A stretch of DNA of 25,652 nucleotides from CAZQDP01 sp964592375 (GTDB lineage Bacteria; Bacillota; Clostridia; RUG12999): positions 1 to 25,652 of the forward strand of contig CAZQDP010000031.1 of NCBI GenBank assembly GCA_964592375.1, written 5' to 3'. Below are positions 1-8,221 of the stretch, piece after piece. Position 1 is the stretch's first letter. Each line of letters begins with the position of its first letter. Under the pieces are notes generated by a model. It did no database searches. It was not told the origin of the DNA and worked only from the letters and a program-made list of their open reading frames with translations. Both the position numbers and the translations under genes were made by a program.

Positions 1-545
1 ATGTAGCAGTCGGAGGTTCCCGTCTGGGAGTTATGAATAAGAACGGCTCTGTACCATTTTCCCTTTTCCGGCTTGAAGTCGGCAGAGGCCATTTTATCTG
101 CATTCCACATGGATGCGCCAGTGGGGGAGATGGCAAGTGCATTGGCATAAGGAAAGCCTGCACCAACATTCATCCAAAGGCCAATGCCTGCATCCTCGCC
201 CATTGCGCAAACGTCTGCCACAACACTGACAATAGCAGTGGCGGGAATTTTTAAGCTTAATCCAACCTGCTTATCCGTAATGTCTGTCAGCTTCGCATAT
301 TGATTGCCGGAAGCTTCCTTTACGATAAGTGCAGTTCCGATTTCGCCATCTTTCGCAACGGCGTATTTGTCGCTCGTTAAGGCGCCTTCTTTGCTGCTTT
401 GAAAATCCTCTTTAAATAGGAGCTTTCCCTCTGTTAGGGTTTTGAGTGCCGCCTCGCCTGCTCCGAATGCCAGCATTGAAAAAGAGGAACAAAGAATAAA
501 CACACTCAGGAAAATGCCAAGGCTTTTTAAAACGGATCTCTTCAT
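1..545 (-). CDS. Secreted multimodular protein, N-terminal part (runs off left edge)
   Basis: An open frame starts at ATG 545 and leaves the window after 181 codons. A typical signal peptide (basic MKR start, hydrophobic core, cleavage near AFGAGEA at about residue 30) is followed by a beta-rich concanavalin/LamG-like domain. Its segments FKEDF, IPATAIVSVVADV, GFPYANALAISP, FKPEKGKWYRAV and GTSDCY line up with the first domain of the intact paralogue at 3712-8025; by eye I judge well over half the residues identical. I therefore expect the missing part to continue into a stalk domain and a hydrolase-like barrel, but that is not visible here. The ATG is placed by the AAGGAAG ribosome site about 11 nt upstream and by alignment with the paralogue. 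It has its own promoter, so it is transcribed separately from the fucosidase pair. Function unknown; probably a cell-surface or secreted polysaccharide-active protein. Confidence 0.85.
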   Translation of the reverse strand, partial: MKRSVLKSLGIFLSVFILCSSFSMLAFGAGEAALKTLTEGKLLFKEDFQSSKEGALTSDKYAVAKDGEIGTALIVKEASGNQYAKLTDITDKQVGLSLKIPATAIVSVVADVCAMGEDAGIGLWMNVGAGFPYANALAISPTGASMWNADKMASADFKPEKGKWYRAVLIHNSQTGTSDCY

Positions 546-577
546 TTTTTCACACTTCCTTTTTGTTTGTTTTCTTC

Positions 578-606
578 ATTATAACATAAAATAATTACAA
601 TGTCTT
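578..606 (-). promoter_or_regulatory. SigA-type promoter of the left-edge secreted protein gene
   Basis: Read on the minus strand there is AAGACA (606-601), a 17-nt spacer and a perfect TATAAT (583-578), 33 nt upstream of the ATG. The paralogue at 8025 has the same AAGACA-17-TATAAT arrangement. Confidence 0.7.
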
Positions 607-641
607 TACTTAAAAGGATTAAATATGTATACAAAAAGACA
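601..641. promoter_or_regulatory. Inverted repeat TGTCTTT-N27-AAAGACA overlapping the -35 box
   Basis: TGTCTTT (601-607) and AAAGACA (635-641) form a perfect 7-bp inverted repeat with a 27-nt spacer. The proximal arm overlaps the -35 box. The same arms, spacing and placement recur at 8083-8123 before the intact paralogue, while much of the spacer differs. This suggests a binding site for a dimeric regulator shared by both genes. The regulator is not identified. Confidence 0.5.
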
Positions 642-680
642 ATTACTGTAAATATGATGGATATATAAGAATAATATGGA

Positions 681-731
681 AAGCGGCACCGCCCAAAATG
701 ATCTGACCAATCATGATGGGCGATGCCGCTT
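681..731 (-). terminator. Hairpin after the decayed paralogue remnant
   Basis: AAGCGGCACCGCCCA (681-695) pairs with TGGGCGATGCCGCTT (717-731), one mismatch, about a 21-nt loop. It sits where the intact paralogue has its own AAGGCGGC/GCCGCCTT hairpin, just beyond the stop. The minus-strand tail after it is only moderately T-rich, whereas the plus-strand tail is TTTTTGCGTTTT. It may end transcription of the URO-D/GH29 unit, or act in both directions. Confidence 0.5.
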
Positions 732-905
732 TTTGCGTTTTATATTCTTTGTGTAAATTTTGATATTATCCCATTCATTCAGGCTATCTGTTCCTACTCT
801 AAAGCCGCACACCTGAAGTATTCCGCTTGGGTCAACCTTTGCACAAAAGTGTTCTTGCATTTTATCCAGTTTCCACCAAACACCTCAATGCAATTTGAGT
901 CATAG
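711..905 (-). pseudogene. Decayed C-terminal remnant of a multimodular secreted protein
   Basis: Minus-strand translation ending at the TGA at 713-711 gives about 40 residues that match the last domain of the intact 1437-residue paralogue. Matching pieces include DPSGILQ, RVGTDSL and WDNIKIYTK. At DNA level 747-775 is identical to 3718-3746. Farther upstream the similarity (DSNCIEVF against DSTCDVYI) moves to another frame and then fades, so the piece carries at least one frameshift and has lost its start. It begins just after the GH29 stop. It is best read as the stub of a third tandem copy whose body was deleted or replaced, though a lost C-terminal module of the fucosidase is possible. Confidence 0.7.
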
Positions 906-950
906 ATAGCTCCATTACTCTCGCTTAATGGCAAGCTACTGTAGATTAAT

Positions 951-2411
951 TTATTGAATAATAATTTTAAAGCAAATGGGCATATCGGATTGCACATTGC
1001 CAAGCGAAATGGTCAAGGCTTCCTCGCACATGCTCCACTCAGGCTTCAGATTATGACCAAGCAATGTAATCTCTTCGATTTTGGCGTTGAAATGCTTTGT
1101 ATTCTTTCCTAAGGTTTTTATTTTAACAATTCCATCCTTTGGGCATTGAAGAACAAAGGCATAAATCGCACCGTTATTTGTGGTAAATCGAATGTCTTCA
1201 CTGGTGTAAGGAGACCGATTATGGTCATTAAAAAAACCTTCAATGATTTCTGTGTTTCCCTCGCCATATACCTTAAAACAATGGCTGCCCATGATGGCTT
1301 GTTCATGTATTTTCATCCAATCTCCTATCTTCAGAAGAATACTTTGAACTTCGTCCGGAATGGTTCCATCTGCCTTAGGACCAATATTCAGCAGCATATT
1401 GCCATTTTTACTGACAACATCGATGAGGTTGCATACAATATCGTTTGACGTCTTAAACTCGTCGTTTTCAATATACCCCCAGGATAGCTTGGATACTGAG
1501 GTATCACACTGCCATGGAAATGGATAAATATTTTGATGCACACTACGTTCAAAATCAATTACCGCACAACCGGGCGCAAACGCATCGTATTTATAGTTGA
1601 TAACGACTTCCTTATTCCATCGTGCCGCCATATTATAATAATATGCGGCTACCTTCTTTACATATGGCTTGAAAGCCACATTTTGAATCCACCAGTCAAA
1701 GTATAGGGCATTTGGCTGATACTTATCAATGATCTCGCAGCTACGAACGAGCCAATCCTCTAAATATTCTGTGCTTGGCGAACCCTTCTCTAAATGAAAG
1801 AGGTCATCACCCGGCCCTCTGTGAAGCGGACCGTAAAGTTCAGCATATTCAGGGTCGCTGACATCACTATCTATATCAAGCCCTTTGTCAAAAAACCACC
1901 AATGCTCCGCCCGATGAGAAGAAGTGGTGAAAATTATTCCCTGCTTTTCGGCTTCTTGTTTTAGCAACCCTAATATATCCTTACATGGCCCCATTTGAAC
2001 AGAATTATACTTGCAAATTTCGCTTTCATACATTTGAAAGCCATCCGTGTGCTCTGCAACGGGCATCATGTATTTTGCTCCGGATTTTTTAACAAGAGAA
2101 ACCCATTGTGTGGCATCGAACTTCTCCGCCTTAAATAAGGGGATGAAATCCTTGTATCCAAAGTCCTTTTGATTGCCATAGGTTTTTAAATGATGCTCAT
2201 AAGCAGGGGTTTCTTGCCGATACATGTTTCTGCAATACCATTCATTCACAGCGGCGGGAACGCTATATACACCCCAATGAATAAAAATCCCAAATTTGCT
2301 ATTGGTAAACCATTTTGGCACATTATATTGGGAAAGAGACTCCCAACTATCCTGAAAAGGCCCATCCTTAATCACTTGGTCTATTTTCTTTTTATACTCA
2401 TCAAGAAGCAT
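951..2411 (-). CDS. GH29-family alpha-L-fucosidase, cytoplasmic
   Basis: This 486-residue protein hydrolyses terminal alpha-L-fucosyl residues, judged by family. The GH29 hallmarks are all visible: KFGIFIHWGVYSVPA near residue 40, AEHTDGF at 119-125 (the usual HHDGF region), YFDWW with the predicted nucleophile Asp239, and NGNMLLNIGPKADG near 340. A short beta-sandwich tail follows. The frame can be extended six codons upstream to a TTG, but that TTG lies next to the ribosome site; GGGAGG lies 10 nt before the ATG at 2411, so I use that start. No signal peptide, so it should act on imported oligosaccharides. It lies 46 nt after the URO-D gene and is probably co-transcribed with it. The general acid/base residue, which varies across GH29, cannot be assigned by eye. 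Confidence 0.92.
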   Translation of the reverse strand: MLLDEYKKKIDQVIKDGPFQDSWESLSQYNVPKWFTNSKFGIFIHWGVYSVPAAVNEWYCRNMYRQETPAYEHHLKTYGNQKDFGYKDFIPLFKAEKFDATQWVSLVKKSGAKYMMPVAEHTDGFQMYESEICKYNSVQMGPCKDILGLLKQEAEKQGIIFTTSSHRAEHWWFFDKGLDIDSDVSDPEYAELYGPLHRGPGDDLFHLEKGSPSTEYLEDWLVRSCEIIDKYQPNALYFDWWIQNVAFKPYVKKVAAYYYNMAARWNKEVVINYKYDAFAPGCAVIDFERSVHQNIYPFPWQCDTSVSKLSWGYIENDEFKTSNDIVCNLIDVVSKNGNMLLNIGPKADGTIPDEVQSILLKIGDWMKIHEQAIMGSHCFKVYGEGNTEIIEGFFNDHNRSPYTSEDIRFTTNNGAIYAFVLQCPKDGIVKIKTLGKNTKHFNAKIEEITLLGHNLKPEWSMCEEALTISLGNVQSDMPICFKIIIQ

Positions 2412-2457
2412 ATAAGATATTCCTCCCAAAGTTTTTCTGCGTATTACATATCGTTAC

Positions 2458-3519
2458 TTACCTATTTTCCAGTGCGGCGTAAATCATGGCAAAATACTGC
2501 TCATTTGGTACATAGGTCGGTACGCTATTACCAGTTCCCAGGGCATATCCACCTCTACCGCTCGTCCGTTCCAACATTGCTTTGGATCGCTTGTATACCT
2601 CCTCCAACGGGTTTCTGATTACAAAGTCCACATCAATGCCACCTAAAATGGCAATACGATCATGATATTTCTCGTACATTTCCTCAACGGGACAAATATT
2701 GTCCTCATAGGAATGCTTCGCATCAAAACCAATGACATCGATAATATCGTCCATTACCGGATCAAGCTTCCCGCAGGAATGCATAATGGCCGGTCTGCCG
2801 CCGCCTTTGATGGTTTGCACAATCTTTGAATGCCATGGCACCAAATATTTTTTCATATCCGCTGTAGAGAGCATGGTCTGTGTGTTAAAGCCCCAGTCAT
2901 CATTGGAAATCATTGCGCCAACGCTGTCAAACTGAGAACAGATTTTAAAATACTGATTGAGTCTTGAACCGACTTGGTCGAATATTTCCTGAACCAGCTC
3001 CGGATCATCCGCAATCATATAGCATAGGTTATCATAGCCGGTCAGTCGGATTACATTTTCGAGTACGCCACCGGGGCAACAAACTATTATTTTCATGCCA
3101 TCCGGAAGCTCTTTGCCAAGCACCTCCAAGCGAGAATAATCCGCATCTTCCGGGTCCTCCCATTGATATGCTTCGTAGCTTTTTCTATCCGATATCATCA
3201 CACCGTCGTTGAGTGAACGAGATTTATCTCTATGCACATCAATGGTTTTAAAATAATATCCTGATCCCGTAAAGATTACGAAGTCATATCCTGCATTTTT
3301 AAAGGCAGACATGGTCAATCTCTGCACACGGTAATCGTCGTAAATATTTAAAGCTGATTCATCTGCCAGTAGCTCGTGTAATGGGCCGTTTAAAAAAAAT
3401 TCAAAAAGCACTGACTCTGCCATAGGCTTTCTTTTCAATACATTGAGTAGTCTCTCAAAGTTTGTTTTCTTTGGTATTTTTTTAATCATTTCCGGATTTA
3501 GTGTTGATAAATCAATCAT
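2458..3519 (-). CDS. Uroporphyrinogen decarboxylase-fold (URO-D/MtaA-like) protein
   Basis: This 353-residue cytoplasmic protein belongs to the URO-D superfamily, which includes haem-pathway decarboxylases and zinc-dependent corrinoid methyltransferases (MtaA, CmuA). Family features are the C-terminal barrel segments NDDWGF, HSCGKLDPVMDDI, GFDAKHSYED and AILGGIDVDF. The HxC zinc-binding pair of the methyltransferases is present (His247, Cys249). The second conserved cysteine near the C-terminus appears replaced: the GTGNSVP segment has Asn at about 331 where methyltransferases have Cys. It is therefore unlikely to be true HemE; a methyl-transfer or demethylation role on a sugar is only a guess. 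ATG 3519 has an AAGGAG site 9-10 nt upstream. It heads the unit with GH29. The 127-nt upstream gap has no convincing promoter, only a weak imperfect dyad at 3554-3569. Confidence 0.85.
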   Translation of the reverse strand: MIDLSTLNPEMIKKIPKKTNFERLLNVLKRKPMAESVLFEFFLNGPLHELLADESALNIYDDYRVQRLTMSAFKNAGYDFVIFTGSGYYFKTIDVHRDKSRSLNDGVMISDRKSYEAYQWEDPEDADYSRLEVLGKELPDGMKIIVCCPGGVLENVIRLTGYDNLCYMIADDPELVQEIFDQVGSRLNQYFKICSQFDSVGAMISNDDWGFNTQTMLSTADMKKYLVPWHSKIVQTIKGGGRPAIMHSCGKLDPVMDDIIDVIGFDAKHSYEDNICPVEEMYEKYHDRIAILGGIDVDFVIRNPLEEVYKRSKAMLERTSGRGGYALGTGNSVPTYVPNEQYFAMIYAALENR

Positions 3520-3646
3520 TTTTCCATTCTCCTTATACGTTTGGTTTTTATCGATGACATGAATATCATAAAATCACTTGCTTATATATGGTTTAAAAGC
3601 CTGTCATTACGTTTGAATTTTTATAAATTACGATAATCAATAAAAT

Positions 3647-3701
3647 AAGGCGGCTAAATGGAGGATGACTTAAAAACCATTCCCACCAATATTGCCGCCT
3701 T
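3647..3701 (-). terminator. Rho-independent terminator after the 1437-residue gene
   Basis: AAGGCGGC (3647-3654) pairs with GCCGCCTT (3694-3701) across a long loop. On the minus strand the stem is followed by ATTTTATT. It begins 11 nt beyond the stop of the large secreted gene and separates it from the URO-D/GH29 unit. Confidence 0.6.
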
Positions 3702-3711
3702 AGTTGTTTTT

Positions 3712-6700
3712 TTAATCCTTTGTGTAAATTTTGATATTATCCCATTGATACAGGCTATCCGTTCCTACTCTCCAGCCACCCAGCTGAAGCATTCCTCTTG
3801 GGTCGCCCTTTGCACGGAATATCCCATTATCCACCACCTGCTTATCGTCTATATACACATCGCAGGTACTATCCTCATAATTGGCTTCCAATTTTATCTT
3901 AAACCATTTTCCCTCTACAAGGTCCGCAACTTTTTCCTGCTTGTCACCAAAGAAATAGTAGAAGCCTTTTTTATCAGCAGTAATGGAAATCGCAAAGCCG
4001 TCAATATACAATACCCTGGCACCTGTCGTTTCCGATAAGCTTCCGAAGGTGGCTTTAAAATCAAATTCATATGTGGTATTTCCGCCCGGATGCGCATAGG
4101 AGAAATTAATGTCGGCAGTTTCCCCTGTTTTGTCCGAAGAAATGGCCAAGGTATTGCTTCCATTTTCTTTGAGAATTTTAATTGCTTTGTTATTGGATGT
4201 ATATGCCTTTGGTAGGCTATCTGAAGATTCAAAATCCTCGCGATACAAGAATAAAACTGCAGTGACGTCAAACGTTGCTGTGGTTGTAAACTCTTGACCG
4301 GTTACCTTGATGCTTGCAGTGATAACTGCCTTGCCTTCTTTTAGTCCTGTTACCATGCCCTTATCATCAACACTAATAATGCTAGGGTCGGATGAAGAAT
4401 ATTGCACCATATCATGCAAGGGGATTTGCATCTTATCCACGGTAACATAGGGAGTAAGAAGTAGGGGTCGATTGACAGCAATGGAATATTGCTCCTTTTT
4501 AAATGAAAAGGCCTTGATAATGCTTGAATCGCCATCTTTTACATCCATGCGCACCTCATCAAAGGAGGCTTCACCATTGGATGAGAACACGCCTGCCGTC
4601 TGCCTCACAGACATGATAACATTCGCCTGGCCAAGAGGGGTGCCGAAGCTGCTACCATCTGCAGAGACATAAGCCTTATAAGTAACACCCGTTTTCTCAA
4701 GCTTGATATAGTTTCCAACCGATGCTGCGCCCAGCTCCTTGAATTCCACAGGCTTGTTAAACTCTGCTCTGGAAGCCAATTTCAGTTTTCCGGCGCTCAA
4801 ATATACTGCGGCAAAGGGTGCATTTGAAGCAATGTTTTCTCTCATCATCACGCCGCCATCACCCGATAGTGCAGTGATTTTTGCCGTAATGGATCCATTT
4901 TTTACAATCGCATTTTGAATATTTTTATAAGCAAAGGCAATTTGGTCTTGGGTTCCCTCGTCTCCGGGAACCACATGATTGATCCCTTTTGCGGCACTGC
5001 TCAGTGTAATACCCTGAGAAAAATCTGCATTGTAGGAGGCACTGGGATTACCTATGCCATAGGTGGTATAACCATTCTTTGCATCCAACGCTTCATCATC
5101 AAAAAGAATAATGCCCCAAATGCCAAGATTGTCTATTGTGGCTTTGTGCGTTCCGTTTTCGGATTTTTCAAAGGAAATCGGCATTGGGTCTTTTCCGGGC
5201 CTGTAAAGAATAGCATTTATTTTGTCTTTGTCATAGAAATAACGATCAGAAATCGTCACCCCAACATTCGATAAATCAAAGTCGTTTCTGTTTAAAACAT
5301 GCAATACCTTAGAGCCTGTATCCGCTTCAAACGGTCTTGAACGCAAAATACCAAACACATTCCGCTCGCTAAAGGAATAGGCAGAATAAGTTTTTGCAAT
5401 TTCTTCGAGGCTATCTACGCCAACTACCTTTACGCCGCTATCCTTAATGGCCTGCTTGTCAGCCTCCTTCAGCCCATCCATGGGTGAGAAGGAAATAAGG
5501 TTATCAACACCCTTTAGTTTTTCTGCAAGGAAGGGGAAGGTCATTTTTCCATAGGTAAAGGAAGTATCGATAAACGGTACGCCTTTTTCGAATAAATTCA
5601 TTGAAATTTTTTCAAGCTTAGCAGATTCATCACTGTTAAAAAGGTTCCAATCTACAAGGAGCGCATTTTTTGGCATGATTTCATAGCCATCAAACAGCTC
5701 TTTATACTCTCTGATAAAATGATATAAATCCGCATAATCCTCTGCTTTTCCAAAGTAGCGGTAATTGCCCTCTACCCAGTTGTCCCAAGGCACAAGGAAG
5801 TAATGACCAAGTGCATAGGTCAGCGGAAGACCCTGGCGAACAACGGAAACATTTCCGGCATGAGGTACGGGAGACACCACATGTGATTTCCCAAAACCGG
5901 ACATAATTGGGCCATTTGTGACAAGCTTATTGATTGTAAAAGCATATTCTTGATGTTCACCCATGGCAAAGTCCAATACATCCTCAACAAAATGAAATTC
6001 ATTTGTTACAAGCGCATTCCCGAAGAAAGGAACATTGCCGGAATAGCTAATTGAACGGCCTGCATATTCATCAAAGGCTTTTCGTGCATTTTGATGAAAT
6101 GCCTTAGTGGATTTCTGCTCATACTCTGTGACATCTTTATATAAAAGACTTTTCATGCGTGTGGTGTAAAATTGCGCAACGGTTGTTGTACCGAATTTTT
6201 CCTTCATATATAGTTTATAATCAAAGGTATCGATATTATCTACGCCCAATTTAGCAAGCTCTTCCTTGGAATATTTGGCGTTTAAAAATGCTCTAAAGCC
6301 CTTGGTGCAATATTCGCAGAAGCAACCGCCGTTATAGGGAAGAGAGGTATTTCCCTCAATGCTATCGCACTGCAAAGCGCTAGCGCCGCCGTCAATATAT
6401 TTTTTACCTTCATTTACAAATACATTAAAATAATCGGGGTGATTGACGCATCCAAATAAGGAACCCCAAATCATAAAGGAGGGATTGATGGGGTTGCCTT
6501 CAATGTTCAAGGCCTGACCGACCATGGTTTTCTCACCGTGAACCCAGCCCAAATTCATATTTAGAGCACCCTGATAGCGCACGCCGCCGCTAGTGATGGA
6601 GGCAATATCTTGTGCCTTCGGAATGTACGACCAAACTTGATCGGTTGCGGCAAAACGTTTTAAGAAATCCATGGTGCTATAAATGCGAGGATCTGCTCCG

Positions 6701-8025
6701 GTCGCATAGAACCATCTTGAAGAGGCATATGTATTGGAATAAGGTGCAAAAGAGTTGACTTCTTTTTGCATCGTCAGAATATCAAGAAGGCTTAAAATGA
6801 CATCCTCATCCGCCTTTGCAATCACGGTATCACCCATCATGATAAGGCCTCTATCATCCCAAAAAACTTTTTTTCCAAGCGCTTCTGCTACTGCACGAAG
6901 AGGAAGCAGAAAACGACCGGATTTAATCATGGCAGGAACATCAATTTCCTTTTTTTGGCCACCCACCATCAAAAACTTTTCGTTTTCTTTGATTTCGATT
7001 TTTGTCGTTCCACTGGCAACCGTAGCTGTAGCAGTTGCATCCTCCCACGAGACGGTTGCACCTAAATTCTCAGCCAAGAAGCGAAGAGGCACAAGTGTCC
7101 TTCCATCTACGGTAAATGGCTTCACGGATAAGTTCTTTGGGTCAATTAGCTGTACGCTATTATTGATATATGCTTTGTGACTATCCAAAAGAAGTGTTAC
7201 ATTGCCAGCGGTTTTCCCTCTTAGATCCACCTTTGGCTTTGGTGCGGCGGTAGGGGCCGGGGCGGCAGTTGGGGGTGGCGCTTGTGCTACATTGGTAGAA
7301 GGCTTAAAGCTATCTGCATCCGGTCCGCCTTCAAACACTTTAATATTATCCACATAAAATTTTGCTTCCTTTGCCTTTGTGGAGCCAGTTGTAAGCGATA
7401 CATAGTCTACTGGGCCCGCAAATTTTTTGCCGTCCGCCAAAGTGCGGTTTGCATATCCTTGGCCTACAAGCTTTCCGTCTATGTAGCAATCAGAGGTGCC
7501 TAGGGTAGCATTATGAATAAAAACGGCTCGATACCATTTGCTTTTTTCCGGTTTAAATGAGGTTAAGGAAATTTTATCTGCATCCCACATATACACGCCG
7601 GCAGGAGATATTGCAAGTGAGTTTGCGTACGGAAATCCTGATCCCAAACTGGTCCACAGACCAATACTGCCATCCTCACCTAAGGTGCAGATGTCAGCAA
7701 CCACACTCACAATGTTCGTGGCAGGAATTTTAAATGAAAAACCTACCGCCTTATCCGTATTGTCTGTTAGCACGGCATACAGATTGCCATTATCATCCTT
7801 TGCCATTTGCGCGGTGCCATTTTCTCCATCCACATACAACGCAAACTTATCGTTAGAAAAATCACCGACTTTGCTACTAGCAAAATCCTCCTTGAATAAT
7901 AATTTGCCTTCCTTTGGATCTTTGAGTGCCTGCTCTCCTGCCGCCAATGACAGCATGGAAAGAGTTGAAAAAAGAATGAAGACACTAAGCAAAGCACAAA
8001 GACCTCTGAAAAAAACACTTTTCAT
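3712..8025 (-). CDS. Large secreted multimodular protein: LamG-like, stalk, GH-like barrel, Big_2, LamG-like
   Basis: This is a 1437-residue exported protein. In order: signal peptide (1-30); concanavalin-like domain (about 35-235); Pro/Ala/Thr linker (about 245-270); copper-amine-oxidase-N 'stalk' region with two repeats (DGRTLVPLRFLAENLGA near 305, GRFLLPLRAVAEALGKK near 369); a barrel-like region of about 500 residues with CFCEYC (Cys568, 570, 573) followed by FRAFLNAKYS, as in uncharacterised or GH42-like hydrolases; a GATase-like and small beta segment (to about 1000); a second concanavalin-like domain (about 1010-1165); Big_2 (about 1175-1255, SSSDPSIISV); and a last LamG-like domain (1262-1437). 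The start at ATG 8025 rather than GTG 8037 is chosen because the GTG abuts the AAAGGA site and the ATG matches the paralogue. No anchor motif is visible. Hydrolase activity is inferred, not shown. Confidence 0.85.
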   Translation of the reverse strand: MKSVFFRGLCALLSVFILFSTLSMLSLAAGEQALKDPKEGKLLFKEDFASSKVGDFSNDKFALYVDGENGTAQMAKDDNGNLYAVLTDNTDKAVGFSFKIPATNIVSVVADICTLGEDGSIGLWTSLGSGFPYANSLAISPAGVYMWDADKISLTSFKPEKSKWYRAVFIHNATLGTSDCYIDGKLVGQGYANRTLADGKKFAGPVDYVSLTTGSTKAKEAKFYVDNIKVFEGGPDADSFKPSTNVAQAPPPTAAPAPTAAPKPKVDLRGKTAGNVTLLLDSHKAYINNSVQLIDPKNLSVKPFTVDGRTLVPLRFLAENLGATVSWEDATATATVASGTTKIEIKENEKFLMVGGQKKEIDVPAMIKSGRFLLPLRAVAEALGKKVFWDDRGLIMMGDTVIAKADEDVILSLLDILTMQKEVNSFAPYSNTYASSRWFYATGADPRIYSTMDFLKRFAATDQVWSYIPKAQDIASITSGGVRYQGALNMNLGWVHGEKTMVGQALNIEGNPINPSFMIWGSLFGCVNHPDYFNVFVNEGKKYIDGGASALQCDSIEGNTSLPYNGGCFCEYCTKGFRAFLNAKYSKEELAKLGVDNIDTFDYKLYMKEKFGTTTVAQFYTTRMKSLLYKDVTEYEQKSTKAFHQNARKAFDEYAGRSISYSGNVPFFGNALVTNEFHFVEDVLDFAMGEHQEYAFTINKLVTNGPIMSGFGKSHVVSPVPHAGNVSVVRQGLPLTYALGHYFLVPWDNWVEGNYRYFGKAEDYADLYHFIREYKELFDGYEIMPKNALLVDWNLFNSDESAKLEKISMNLFEKGVPFIDTSFTYGKMTFPFLAEKLKGVDNLISFSPMDGLKEADKQAIKDSGVKVVGVDSLEEIAKTYSAYSFSERNVFGILRSRPFEADTGSKVLHVLNRNDFDLSNVGVTISDRYFYDKDKINAILYRPGKDPMPISFEKSENGTHKATIDNLGIWGIILFDDEALDAKNGYTTYGIGNPSASYNADFSQGITLSSAAKGINHVVPGDEGTQDQIAFAYKNIQNAIVKNGSITAKITALSGDGGVMMRENIASNAPFAAVYLSAGKLKLASRAEFNKPVEFKELGAASVGNYIKLEKTGVTYKAYVSADGSSFGTPLGQANVIMSVRQTAGVFSSNGEASFDEVRMDVKDGDSSIIKAFSFKKEQYSIAVNRPLLLTPYVTVDKMQIPLHDMVQYSSSDPSIISVDDKGMVTGLKEGKAVITASIKVTGQEFTTTATFDVTAVLFLYREDFESSDSLPKAYTSNNKAIKILKENGSNTLAISSDKTGETADINFSYAHPGGNTTYEFDFKATFGSLSETTGARVLYIDGFAISITADKKGFYYFFGDKQEKVADLVEGKWFKIKLEANYEDSTCDVYIDDKQVVDNGIFRAKGDPRGMLQLGGWRVGTDSLYQWDNIKIYTKD

Positions 8026-8059
8026 TTTTTTTTGCACATCCTTTAACCTTTTTTATTTG

Positions 8060-8088
8060 ATTATATCACAAATGACAATCAATGTCTT
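8060..8088 (-). promoter_or_regulatory. SigA-type promoter of the 1437-residue secreted protein gene
   Basis: On the minus strand AAGACA (8088-8083), a 17-nt spacer and TATAAT (8065-8060) lie 35 nt before the ATG, copying the promoter layout at 578-606. Confidence 0.7.
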
Positions 8089-8123
8089 TGCTTAAAAAGA
8101 TGAATTACGTACACAAAAAGACA
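8083..8123. promoter_or_regulatory. Second copy of the TGTCTTT-N27-AAAGACA inverted repeat
   Basis: Arms at 8083-8089 and 8117-8123 have the same 27-nt spacing as at 601-641. The proximal arm overlaps the -35 box. The site lies between divergent genes but is about 36 nt from the uppP promoter, so it is most likely dedicated to the large secreted gene. Confidence 0.5.
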
Positions 8124-8158
8124 AAAATCTGCATGAGTAAAAAATAAAAAAGATATAA

Positions 8159-8187
8159 TTTACAAACACGCCAAAGAGTGGTATAAT
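8159..8187 (+). promoter_or_regulatory. SigA-type promoter of uppP
   Basis: TTTACA (8159-8164), a 17-nt spacer and TATAAT (8182-8187) lie 34 nt before the uppP ATG. Confidence 0.8.
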
Positions 8188-8221
8188 CTTGAAAGAAAAT
8201 GTTAGAGGAGGCGCTTTTTTT

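Noticed and set aside
681..731. Hairpin read as a terminator for plus-strand transcription
   Set aside because: No plus-strand gene or promoter lies upstream to need it, although its plus-strand tail is T-rich; position matches the terminator of the paralogous gene on the minus strand.
2412..2429. Six-codon upstream extension of the GH29 gene starting at TTG
   Set aside because: The TTG adjoins the GGGAGG ribosome binding site of the ATG at 2411, so it cannot be the start.
2458..3519. Haem biosynthesis enzyme HemE
   Set aside because: The HxC motif, the GTGNSVP C-terminal segment and the fucosidase neighbour fit the MtaA-like side of the superfamily, and no haem genes are nearby.
7240..7290. 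Short Pro/Ala/Thr repeats as a tandem-repeat locus
   Set aside because: They encode an ordinary flexible linker between two domains of the large secreted protein.
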